Positions 44,516 to 55,460 of a stretch of DNA of 64,000 nucleotides are shown piece by piece. The position numbers and the translations under genes were made by a program. Below the pieces are notes generated by a model. It searched no databases. It was not told where the DNA came from and saw nothing but the letters and a program-made list of their open reading frames with translations. Location: the NCBI RefSeq assembly GCF_902686445.1, contig NC_062219.1, positions 110,485,160-110,549,159 of the forward strand, read 5' to 3'. The stretch comes from Sciurus carolinensis (taxonomy: Eukaryota > Chordata > Mammalia > Rodentia > Sciuridae). Numbering within the stretch: position 1 is the first letter of the stretch; every line of letters starts with the position of its first letter.

Positions 44516-46320
44516 TTCTAAGCACTTCAGCTGCATTATATAAATTCAATTATATGCATTTGTTTTCATTCAGTTAAAATATTTTACAATTTCCTTTGTG
44601 ACTTCTTGTTTGACCTACATGTCATTTAGATATAAGTTGTTTAATTTCCAAATATTTGGAAGTGTCCCATATCTACTTCTGTTGTTGATTTCTAATGTAA
44701 CTCCACATGTGTTCAGAGAAATACTTGGTGTTATTTAAATGTGTTTATATTTGTTGACACTTTACTTCATGGTCTACAATATAGTCTGTCCTGGAGAATG
44801 TTCCATACATGCTTGAAAAAAATGTGTATTCTTGCTTTCATTGGTTGGAATGTTCTATAGATGTCAGTGAGATAGCTATAATAGTGTTGATAATGTTGAG
44901 TCTTTTGTATATCCTGTCTTTCTGTCAGTTATTGAATCTAAGGTTAATATCCTAATAATAATACCCTAATAATAAATGGTCAAAATAGGGTTAATACCTT
45001 TATTAAGGCTCCAACTACTGTTGAATTATCTATTTCTCCCTTCAATTCTGTCAGTCTTCATGCATTTTAGTATTCTGTACAACACTGGAAGTTTGCTCCA
45101 ATGTAACCTCATTTCATCCCCTCTTATTTGTGCTATTATTGTTATTACTATTGTTATTATTACTATTATTTTATTATATCTTTATATAATCTAAGTCAAA
45201 TAATACAGACATATGAATTATCTTTTAAATCTGATATGAGAATGAAAGGGAAAAACATACAATAGTCTATATTTATCTATGGAGTTACCTTTTCCAGGGT
45301 TCTTTTTTCTTCGTGTAGCTTTGAGTTATTCTCTGGAGTCATTTCCTTTCAGTCCAAATTGCTTCCTTTAGTATTTCTTGTAAAGTAGGTCTGCTCACCA
45401 TGGACTTTCTAGTATTTATTTATCCAGGAAAGTGTTTAATTCACCTTCATTACTGAAGAACAATATTGTTAGCTACATATGCTTGGTTGACTTTTTAAAA
45501 AATTTCCAGTACTTTGAGTATGTTGCACATTGTCTTCTGACTTCAGTGTTTGTGATGGACATTGAGCTTTTCATTCTTGTGTGTGTGATATGTTGCTTTT
45601 CTCTTGCATTTCAAATTTTTCTGTCTTTTAATATTTGGTTGTATCTAGAAATAAATCTCCTTTCTCTTAGAGTAATTGTTTATTGAGCTTCTTGGATATT
45701 TCAATTCATCTTTTAGATTAAGTTTTGGGAACTTACAACCATCATTCCTTTAAATATTTTCACTGCTTCTTCTCCCTTGCTTCTCCTTCTGGAACTCACA
45801 TTACATACCTGCTAGTATGCTTGACAATGTTCCACAAATTTCTGAGGCTCTATTTATCTACTAGAAGCTGTTTTCTTTCCAATCTTCAGTTGGGATTGTT
45901 TCTGTTGATCTACCTTCATTCTTCACATTTGCCCATTCTTTCTACCATGATTTCAAATCTACTACTGAGGAATCCTTGTGAATTTTTCATTTCACTTATT
46001 GTACTTTTCAACTCCCAAATTGCAATCTGATTCTTGTACAGAAGAATTTCTCTCTTTGTTGATACTCCCATTAGATGCGTCATCACCATGCTTTTCTTCT
46101 GTTCTTTAAACATGGTTTCTTTCAGTTCTTTGAACATGTTCATGGTATATCCTTTGAAGTCTTTGTCTGCATAGTCCCAAATCTGGGTTTCCTCAAAGAC
46201 AGCTTATTTTGGCTGCTTTTATTTATTTTCTTTTTCTGGGTATGAATTGTACTTTTCAGTTTCTTTGCATGTCATGATTATTTTTTTTTTAGTTCAAAAC
46301 TGCACATTCCTGTTAATATA
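44516..46320 (-). mobile_element. Old L1M: ORF2 5' part to ORF1 and upstream
   Basis: 44516-45000 is the reverse complement of L1 ORF2's N-terminal half ('ttcctttgtgacttcttg', 'gttgtttaatttccaaatattt', 'aatgttccatacatgcttg', 'gttctatagatgtcagtg'). 45130-45185 holds an (ATT)n patch. 45250-46200 continues with old L1 5' sequence; the minus frame near 45916-46143 reads 'KNQIAIWELKSTISEMKNS' and 'FEIMVERMGKCEE', like an ORF1 coiled coil. Up to about 46860 the sequence may still be L1 5' UTR, but I cannot confirm. Confidence 0.7.
45133..45180 (+). repeat. (ATT)n-rich patch
   Basis: Imperfect ATT/GTT trinucleotide run inside the old L1. Confidence 0.85.
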
Positions 46321-46989
46321 TCAGCAACTCTGGATTCTGATCTTCCCTGCTGCCAAGGTTGTTACTACTACTTTGGTTGGTCAGTAGGTCATCTGGTTGG
46401 TTAGTGGTTTCCTTGGACTAACTGTAGAGTCTGTCTGTCTGCTCCAATGTTTTTAAGCCTAGCTCCCTATACCTCATGTTCAGCTAAAAATGTGTGGAAG
46501 TCAGAGCCCTCTCTGGTCACTCTGGACTGTATGCGGGGACTTGCACCTTCGCGCAGCCTTCCAGAGATCCAGGGAAGTTCTCACAGCTGTCTCACTCCTT
46601 GGATCCCCCTATTCATTTTCAGCAAGTTGCCTTCAGTTACTTGCCTAAACTAGGACTGCAACCTAAGGCGGCTGCAAAGTCCATCTTTCCTGTTCCTTTG
46701 TCACCAACATGGTTACTGCTTCCCTTCTGTACACCACTGCAAAGAAAGTGGTTCCCCTTCAGCAGCAAACCTGCTGGCTTTCAGGGCTTGCCCTACACTT
46801 GTGCGACTCCTATGAGATGAAGACTCAGTAGTCTGTAGTGAATAAATGCTTCTCAACTAATTGTATATCTTTAGTTGATCTTTCAGAGTCCTGAAGTTGT
46901 TGTTTTTGATAATTTTGTCCAGTTTTATCACTGTACTGGGGGACTTTTTTGACAAGCTTCTCATTCTACCATTCCAGACAAAAATCTCA

Positions 46990-47110
46990 TACTATATCTC
47001 ATTTGATGTGCACAATACTATGAGGTAATATTATTATGACCGTTTCATTCAAGAGGAAACCAAGTTTCATAGAGGTTAAATAATATGCTGAAGTCATGAC
47101 TCATGTTTCT
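46990..47110 (-). mobile_element. MIR SINE fragment
   Basis: On the plus strand: 'atctcatttgatgtgcac', 'actatgaggtaatattattatg', 'aagaggaaaccaagtttc' and 'atagaggttaaataatatgc', a reverse-complement MIR core. Confidence 0.75.
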
Positions 47111-47301
47111 CAAGGGTAGTTCAGAGACTTCAGGGCTCTCAACTTGGATCTGAGTTTCCCCAATTCTTTGAGGATACTTTCTAGAGATGCTACCTTGAAG
47201 AATCTTGTACATCTTCACAAATAAGGTTAGGAATCAATACTCTTTTCTTGATGATTCAGGTAACTCTATCTTGGTCTTGGTCGTGCATGAGGCAGTTAGA
47301 G

Positions 47302-47340
47302 TTTTTTGTTTTGTTTTGTTTTGTTTTGTTTTGTTTTGTT
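47302..47340 (+). repeat. (GTTTT)n microsatellite
   Basis: About seven GTTTT units ending at 47340. Splits nothing recognisable. Confidence 0.95.
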
Positions 47341-47384
47341 CAATGATGTACAACATGGTCCAGCTGAAAAGCAAGGTGCTGCCA

Positions 47385-47545
47385 CATTTCAAATTTAATC
47401 CTCACAGCAATCTGGAAAGAAGGGAGGTAGGGAGGCCTGGTCATGCTCATCCAAAGAATATAGAAGCTCAGGGCCAGAAATATCTGTTTTTAAATGATGG
47501 AGGTAAGGATTCAAACACAGACTTCAGAATCTAAGGGCTAGTGTC
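47385..47545 (-). mobile_element. MIR SINE fragment
   Basis: On the plus strand: 'tttaatcctcacagcaatctgg', 'tagaagctcagggccag' and 'ggtaaggattcaaacacag', with 'cttcagaatctaagggc' after, the reverse complement of a MIR 5' half. Confidence 0.65.
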
Positions 47546-49579
47546 AGACATAGTTCAATGTTCTCCTTCAATTGGAATATCATCCAGCTAAAATAAATTG
47601 GGGAACATGGGAAAAGTCCTGAAAAACACCAATAAGAATAATGAAAGATTTAGAAATAAATCAAAGGAAGAAACTAAGATTGGGGATGATTTGGTCCAGA
47701 AAGGAGCTAAAATAATAATCTTTAAGTTTATAAACTGATACCAACATTTGATAAGCACTAGATTTAATTTGCTGAGGGAAAAAAAGCAAAACAATAGGAA
47801 GTGTATTTCTATTCCATCAAGAAAATCCTGTTTCTTCCAAAGATTCATAAGACACTAAAGATGAATACTCAAAAGCTTCAGGAACTAATTGTTTTTCAAG
47901 TCACTTTATGGTAGCATGGCTCAGATAATTACAGGTGAAATGGGTCAATGATTACTGAGAAAGGGGAGGCTGATGGGAAGAGGGCTGGTCTGTGCCTAGA
48001 GAGGAGTAGGTTACCAGAATGTGTATCCCTTATAATTGTCCTTCAGTCCAGTCTTCACTCAGATTATCCAAAATTTATTCCTTGAAGCAAAGAGTCAGGA
48101 GGGGGTACTCAAATCCTGCACAACCCTGACCTCACCTCCACCAGCAGCTGAAACCCTAAGCATATGTTTTTACATTCACTTTTATATTAACTTCATTTTG
48201 CTAGAGATTTCATTAAAACCCACTTCCAGTGCTGATATGTGCAACATGAAATCCTCCAGATGAATTGGTTCTGTAGATGGTGACAACACTCTCGCCACAC
48301 TCCATGGATCAAATTGCTCTTTATCCACTTGACTTGGCCGGAATGTAAAGGCAAACGCTAGGCAAATGGTATGAAATCAATAGCTACACAGTGTTGCTTT
48401 GGTTTGGGTTTCTTTTTTTTTTTTTTCCCAGTATGGATCCCAAAGGAGACTGACACACAAATTAGACAAATCACTTTTCATAATCCTAAGGACGGCTGCA
48501 TGATGTATCCAGAGTATTAATCAAAGGCTGAGACCCAGTAAAATGTGAATTAAATTTCTTAATGGAGAGAGACATGAACTCTCTGTCCTTAGATCTCTGG
48601 CTGTGGACGTCTCTAAGGCAATGAAAAATTTAGCTACCCAGTTTATAATATTCTGAGAGATATATCACCAAAGTGACACAACTTATTGTGGCTACAGTTT
48701 CTGTTTAAAGAACTTGGTTTCCGATGTGGTCAAAGGGAGCTCAGGGGCTGCTGGCAGAGAATTTAAGGGTAGCCCATGAAAACCAAGGTCCTCTATGTTT
48801 GGGGTCATTTAAAGATTCCATGATCCTTCCCACTAGTGCCTGGGGGCCTGTCTGAGTCTCCACCAAACACTGAGGGTTTAATATTTTTTTAATTTTGTCC
48901 ATAGAATTGCAATGAAGTACAATATTTTTCTTTCTATGGCAGGAAAGCCAAGATGAACCTAAAAGAAATAAGACTAAAAGCAAATGAGATTTAATACTGA
49001 AACTGGAAATAAGCCTGCATTTTGGCTATGTGAAGGTCAAAGTCACACTATCTGGTCAGTGCTGTAACACTGGTTGAGATAAGGATCAATGGCAAGAAGA
49101 AAATGCAAAGTCAGTAGAAGTGTTCATAAATGGGAATTTTTTTCCTTCCCCCTCACAAAAATATTTGGGGAGCTGGGACACTACCAACTCAGTCCAATAC
49201 AACTGTGTATCCCAGGAGGATTGAACACAGCAGTAGCTGGAGAGGACTCCTTCCCACCAGAGATGGTCTCAGGTTCCTTGAGGATGGACGGGGCCATCAA
49301 CACATATTGAAATGTTACCAAACATAGCATTGTATGTAAGCAACTTTCTCCTAAGGAGTTAAAAGACTTATATGGTTAAGACCTGACTTATCCCATGACC
49401 ATCTAGTAGAGGAAGAGCTATGCAGGGAAGCCAGCAGTGAAGATGGGGACACCAACCAGAAACCCAGAAAGTCTGTGCTAGAAAGTGACTGACCTGAGAG
49501 AAAGCAAGCTGGTGGGAAAGAAGTAGAGGTGTAGAGGTGTCCAGCTTTCCCAAGGACTTGAGAGCTGCAGGTTCCGTGC

Positions 49580-49614
<35 letters not shown>

Positions 49615-49702
49615 ACACACACACACATACACACACACACAGCCTGAACTTTCCTGTGACTAGGTTTTCCTCATTTTTAAAACTGGGATTACAGAGAATA
49701 CT
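47546..49702. other. Mostly unique sequence
   Basis: No gene. 48290-48420 and 48480-48700 are AT-rich, non-repetitive and conserved-looking ('cttgacttggccggaatg', 'gcaaacgctaggcaaatgg'). T runs at 48410-48427. A (CT)n(CA)n tract is listed separately. Confidence 0.45.
49579..49641 (+). repeat. (TC)n(AC)n compound microsatellite
   Basis: About 18 TC units with one interruption pass into about 12 AC units with one interruption. Frames here give Arg-Glu or Cys-Val repeats and are artefacts. Confidence 0.95.
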
Positions 49703-49711
49703 CACAGGAAT

Positions 49712-49742
<31 letters not shown>

Positions 49743-49918
49743 GGTACTGGGGATTAAACCCAAGGACACTTAACCACTGAGACAGGGTCTTGCTAAGTTG
49801 ATTAGAGCCTTGATAAATTACTGAGACTGGCTTTGAACTTGCAATCCTCCTGCCTCAGGATCCCAAACTGCTAGGTTTACAGATGTGCACCACCATGCCT
49901 GGCACCTCACAGGATTCT
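49703..49918 (-). mobile_element. MEN-type B1-ID dimer SINE
   Basis: On the plus strand: poly(T) 49715-49742, then 'ggtactggggattaaaccc' (ID half reversed), 'accactgagacagggtcttg', 'ctttgaacttgcaatcctcc', 'tgcctcaggatcccaaactg' and 'gtgcaccaccatgcctggc' (B1 half reversed). Flanks 'ctcacaggaattct' (49703-49716) and 'ctcacaggattct' (49906-49918) differ by one A: the target duplication. Confidence 0.95.
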
Positions 49919-50369
49919 GAGGAAGATTCAGGGAGATGATCTGAGCTAAATAATTGATCTTAATCCCTTCCTTTTCTCCTCCTCACTGCCATATCCATCT
50001 AGAAACAGTCAATCACTGAAGGAGGCAGAAGGTAAGAGGCAGCCAGTTTGGCTGTGGAAGAAGTGAAGCTTCTTATGACCCCTCAAAAAACTGAATTCAT
50101 TATCTATCTAGACTCTGCATTGCCTAGATTAAAGCCACATGCCAAATGACCTGCATTGTGTCAAGCCGTGAGAATGCACTGAATCACCAGATGGAAGCTA
50201 GTCTTTTTCTGCCATGCCTGTCTGCTTCTTTCTGCCTCAGATGGTGTCCATAGGAATAGGGAGGAGGCTGAGCTCTCCCCCACGTTGGGGATTCTGAGAT
50301 TATCAGCAATTATGCAGTAAATCTTGAAGTTCTATCCCCCACTCCTTGAATGCAGCGTGCTATATAGCA

Positions 50370-50520
50370 CACCAGGTTACAAGATGCATAATTAGAGCCC
50401 ATTCGGCTGACAGATTAATGGGGGTGTAGCAAAGGCTACATAGCAGTAAATTAGATAACTAAACACAGCAACCTCGGGCACAACACTGTCACTAAATCCC
50501 ACATCTTTGGCAGTGTGTTG
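50370..50520. other. Candidate conserved noncoding element
   Basis: Contains 'gatgcataattagagccc', 'gacagattaatggggg' and 'agtaaattagataactaaac': three TAAT/ATTA homeodomain-type cores within about 90 bp of low-redundancy sequence with no transposon traits. Also palindromic 'gctatatagc' just upstream (50350). Inference from composition. Confidence 0.35.
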
Positions 50521-51727
50521 GCCAAAAGAGTATCTGTTTTAGGAGGTATTTCTTTTTAGAGTACCTCAGCACAAATACTTCTGTAGGGAGATTCAACTAC
50601 TGGTATGCAGCCCTCCATTACCCCAACTACTTCAGAACGCCTGCTTAATATACATAATATATGACCATGGCCCATTGTGGGATGAACAGTTAAATGCATA
50701 AATAACATCAATGACTTCTTAGGAGGACTTGGAAATACACTAACTTGTCAAAAAAAAAGAAAATTAGCAAGCTTATGATCTTTGAACATATGTTCTTATA
50801 ACCAATTCACCTAAATAAAATTTGGTAAAAAAGGAAGTTCAATTTCAGAGTGTTCAACAGATTAAAAAAAAAAAAAAGTAGAACTGAATGGTTAGAATAT
50901 CCTCATTCTAGATTGGACAGTTTGCTGAAACTCAAAATGCCAGACAAATTCAGTATCTCCACTCCCAGGATCTCTTGATTCTTTTCACCTTCATCTACCA
51001 CTTTTCATACTTCTACAATTTTGAGAGTATTTTTCCCTAATCCCAAGACTCCTTCATGCCTAATATTGAGTTTCCTCTTTGTCCCTGTCTCTAAGCTTTC
51101 TCTAAACCTGGGGTCTTGCGGTGATTTTTTGAGGCTACCCTAAACTAATTTTTCTAACCAAATTTTTTGGTATGTTCATTGTGATATGTTTAGATGTTAT
51201 AAAAGATGTACCAACTGGCAATTTGTGCACTCTACTAGTACTTTAACTGTATTTTCATCAAAACTTTCTTGCAACAGATTTAGATTATTCTGCATTTGGG
51301 AATGACCTAAATGGCAAAGAAGTCTCATCGTCGATCTAACTAGCCAAATCAGACTCACTTTCTCACAAAGAAATTCTAACTCCATTTTTCAACTCAACTA
51401 AGTGTATAAATATGTGTCCCATGGCAACAAATTTGTTTTTAAATTGTCCTAATAGACAGATGAAAGAGTGGGTAGATGCATAGTTACCACTCATACATGT
51501 ATACATCGTACTCACCATGACACACACGCGGAGTCTCACCAGGAGTTTGTCAAGGGACAAATAGTTTTCTTCCCCCTGGAAATATTTCTACCTAGAGCAC
51601 TTTGCTTTGTACTCCTGAGCCTCTGCCTTAGGAGAAATGCCTCTCAAATGATTCCATTGTTTAGAGACCTGGGGGATATTTAGATCCTGAGGTAATGCTC
51701 TAGAGTGAGACTGGGATGAGTGGGAGG

Positions 51728-51765
51728 ATTTTTTTTCTTTTTTTTTTTTTTTTTTTCTTTTTTTT
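51728..51765 (+). repeat. Interrupted poly(T) tract
   Basis: 38 bases, T apart from two C. No SINE head is recognisable on either side, so its origin is unknown. Confidence 0.9.
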
Positions 51766-53011
51766 AAGTATGAGAAGGGCAAAGTATAAGGGAAGATGGG
51801 AAAGGAAAGTGAGAAGTATGTTCTTAGGTCATCAAGTGTTAGAAAAGAGTGTGCATGGAAATTGAGGGTCTGGAAATCAAGGTAAGTAAAGCCATCTGCA
51901 TCCATATAACCCCTGGAAAATCTTCAGGTACTCCAAGAAGGATGCTCCTCTCAACATGAAGATGACTGTGCTTGATAAAACACACACGATGGGGGTCTTC
52001 CAGAGCAAGCCCAGAGAAGCACCTGCCCTCTCACCATCTGCCCCTGTTACTCAGCCTTTACAAGCAAGGGGCATCACCGAAGACTCCTCATTCACTCAGT
52101 CATTCTATTAAACATCTTCCTGCGAGGCACAGGGCTTTGAGTGCTCCCTTAGCATTGCATTGCAGAGATCATCCTGAATGGTCACTGCCATCGAAACAGA
52201 GATGCCTGCAAGCCATCCTTTGTGATAACTTCCTGTCATAACAAAACCAGGGCATGTGTAGACAGCAACTGGTTACTTGGTTAGAAAATGCATGCCTACA
52301 GTATTTCCAGACACTTGAGCCATCTAGATTCCAGACCTCGAGTAAAATAAAATAGTAGAGGTGGGAGGGGTGCCTGAGGGAAGAGGTCATATCCTAAACT
52401 CATCATTAAATTGCTGGGAAGTGTGAGTGATGAAAAAGGCCAGAAAATATGATCCTTTGGTGAATTGGGATCTTGCTAATGTTTAATTGGGTCTCCTGTG
52501 AGGCATTTAAATCTATGGGCAGTTATCAAGGGTGAGAATTCTACTCTAGTGGCCCCCAAATGATTTCACCTTCACTTTCATTTTAGTGGTGGAGGAAAGC
52601 CAGGACATTTGCTAAAATATTTGAACTGTGGGTGTGTGTTTTAAGGCCTGTCTGTGTGTGGTAGTCACCACTGAGAAAATTTAGTTTTCGATGATCTCTT
52701 TCAGCACGTTGATCACCAAAACCCAGGGCAGTCACAGGGAGGTCCAGTCACCTTGGACATGCCCTGCATTTCTGTTCCCCCTATCCCCCCACAAGTCTCC
52801 TTAAGACTGAAATTTAAGAGCTTCCAAATATACAAAAATAGTTTGCAAAGTTCTCCATAACTTCTGCACCCAAGCCCCTTAAAAATAAGCAAAAAGGTAA
52901 GATGTTGTAATTTTTTCTTTTAAATTTCACCTCATCACAGGTTTGGGGACAGGAGACAGAGAGCAAAAGTACTGAACCAAGTGGCAGGAGACTCAAGTTT
53001 TAAGTCAGTTC

Positions 53012-53132
53012 TGTGGCAGGACTAAGGGCCCCGGGTGTGAATCTCAGCTCCACACTTCCTTGCTTAGTGATCTAGATAAGTTACATAACCACCCTTTGCC
53101 TCCCTTTTCCCATCTGGAGAACAAGGAGTGCC
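53012..53132 (+). mobile_element. MIR SINE
   Basis: 'gtgtgaatctcagctccac', 'cttccttgcttagtgatc', 'gataagttacataacc' and 'cctcccttttcccatctgg' follow MIR order. The 3' end is missing. Confidence 0.75.
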
Positions 53133-55254
53133 TCAGCGAGGTGCGTGGCCTCAAGTCCCCCACTGGACTCACCCCACCACAGCTGCTATGACTGTGGCAG
53201 TGGGCAACGAAGCGTCTCAGTTTCTCTAGACCTCCATTTTCTGCTCTTCTCTGCCCACATGGAAAAAATAAAACAAAAAGCAACATTTCATTGTTTTAAA
53301 GGTTTTTCCCAGAAAAGCAAATGGATCCACGTCCAGCATCTTCCCCCATTAAATTGCACGTCTTCAGGCCCGCTACCAGACTCTTGTTTTTGTATCCCAG
53401 CCCTCTCTATTGCCCAACAGCATCTTATACATACATGGTAGCCATCAATAAAATGTTTGTTGGCTTGAATTATCTCTACGCTGAACTTTGTGATAAGGGA
53501 GTAAATGGGTGAAGCAGTTTTTGTGGGGGTGGTGAAGTGAGCCTGGGAGAGCCTGCCCGAGTGAGAGTAGGTGTGTTTATTAGTGACTTAGCAAGGGCGG
53601 GGGCTGGGGTGGGGTACCGCACAGGGTATAAACATTTCTGTAATTACTGAGACTGTTTGAACTGACCCAAAGACTTTACCATAGCATAAATCTCCATCTG
53701 GCAGGCAGAGATGCTGTTATTAAAAAAGAGAGAGAGAGAGAAACACAAAGAGAAAGGCTCATTTTAACTCTCAAATGAATCAGATTTTGAAATTGATCTT
53801 CCAAAGATACGTTTGCATGCGGAGAAAATGAGTTGCATGTTTTCCATCTTTGCCCTTTCTTCCCTTTGTTTATCAAAAATATCACCTAGAAGGGGGCTTT
53901 TTTTTTTTTTTTTTTTTTTTTTTCACTTCAGAAAACAACAAAAATCAACCCGTGCCTCTCCATGGGGGCCGCACCCATCTCAGCTGTGAATAACACCAAG
54001 AACAGATGAAGTTTTTTGAAATGAGCCTGGGTATCCAATACTATACTTCAGAAACCTAAAATTAAAAACAAATCTAAACAGTGGATATTAATTTCTTTTA
54101 TTTTTCTTTTTAAATAAAGGAAAGGGAAAAAAAAAAAAAAAAAAAAAAACCACCCAGTCTTTTACCTGGTATGTGTTTGTGATGACTCACCTCCAGAGCA
54201 TTCTGGGGGGGAAAGCCCACTTCAGTTCTACCTCTAGGAAATTCCCTTTTCATGGGAATGAACATCTTGGCTCCCACGCTCACAGGTCTAGGGACCATGG
54301 CCTTGGGAAGTGGCTCTGTCTCCCCTCTACAAGTCACAAGCCCTAAGGCGAGCCAGTGCTTTCTCCCTAACCAGATCATATTTTTGGATCTGAACGATTT
54401 TATGGAGGGGGCTTAAGCGACTTCCTCCATTCCTGTTGTTGCTCTTAATTTCTTCTACTTGCAGTGAAACCCCTACAGGGAAGCTGTAAAGAAAATAGAA
54501 TAAATAAAGAGGGAAGAAAATGTTTCTCTTCTCTTTCCTCCCTAAACCCCCTCATAAACATCCCACCCCATGTCACAAAACGTATGGTGAGCGCTAAGCC
54601 TTGGCAGTATTTTGACACGGTGCACAGTCCTTTTCTCCTCCCCTATTCCTTTGAGGTTCATCTTGCAGCCCAGGGCTCTGTTCCCCTGCCAACTTGGTGG
54701 GAGTGTTTAGTGACTGGAAGGCTGTGGCCTGCTCTCCCCAGAACTTCACACTTCATTTTTCCATATCCCTGGGAGCAGCAGCAAATATTTCACCAGCCTG
54801 GTTTGCCGGCTACTGCCATAAATCAGACTTAGGCCTCAAAAAAATATCCAGGCCTGTCAAGGCATTAAGCTTTTATTTTCTGACTCGATCCAGTGGTAAA
54901 TGAGAGCTTGTATTTTCCTTTAAAACTGTAAAGGGATTTTTAAGGATTGTCACTGGATGGCTGCCAGCTACGAAAGATACAATACAGAGTGTAGCTGGTT
55001 AGGAGAGATTTGAAAAAAGTCTTAAGTATGAAAAATGTCTTTTCCTAAAGGTTTTTCAATGAAATGAGAAACAGGGCTTAAATTTCATAAAGGTTAAAAA
55101 AAAAAAAAAAAAAAAAAAGACCTGAACTATTTATGAGAGAAGCATTAGGAAATGGAAGCGTGGCGCTCTGGAGAAGTATGAGTTATATTTGTTATGCGTG
55201 CTCACTCCTGCTCACCCCCCTTTCTTCCTCTCTCTTTCTCTGTGTACACAGATA
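53133..55254. other. Unique sequence with homopolymer tracts
   Basis: No gene. T run 53898-53923, A runs 54127-54149 and 55096-55118; around none of these do I see a SINE or retrocopy body. 53640-53700 and 53760-53830 look conserved-like but were not assessed further. Confidence 0.45.
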
Positions 55255-55460
55255 CTCAGGCCGGTTCATTAGTCAGTTCCTGCCATCATTACTGATGATA
55301 TGACAGCACGAACAAACAGACTAGACAGTTTTATGTGCTGTATATTAATTGCTTCATAATTTAGCCTGCAAACCAGGACAGTGAGGCAAGTCCGCTTGGA
55401 AAACCCCCTGCTTAAAATTCTAAGCAAGTTTGCAAGGTGCAAACCATGCCTATGAGATCA
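55255..55460. other. Candidate conserved noncoding element
   Basis: Low-redundancy sequence with 'ccatcattactgatgatatg', 'gctgtatattaattgcttc' and 'ataatttagcctgcaaacc': clustered ATTA/TAAT and an imperfect palindrome (catcattactgatg). No transposon landmark. It is the most enhancer-like block I see, but conservation is untested. Confidence 0.4.

Larger units (their letters stand above)
49919..53011. other. Mostly unique sequence
   Basis: No gene supported. An A run at 50863-50877 and an interrupted T run (51728-51765). The block 50370-50520 is described separately. Minus frame 51588-51905 is Lys-rich only because of the T run. Confidence 0.45.

Noticed and set aside
49351..49640. Minus frames with Cys-Val and Arg-Glu repeats
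   Set aside because: Translation of the (TC)n(AC)n microsatellite.
51728..51765. Retroposon tail
   Set aside because: No SINE or retrocopy body on either side and no target duplication seen.
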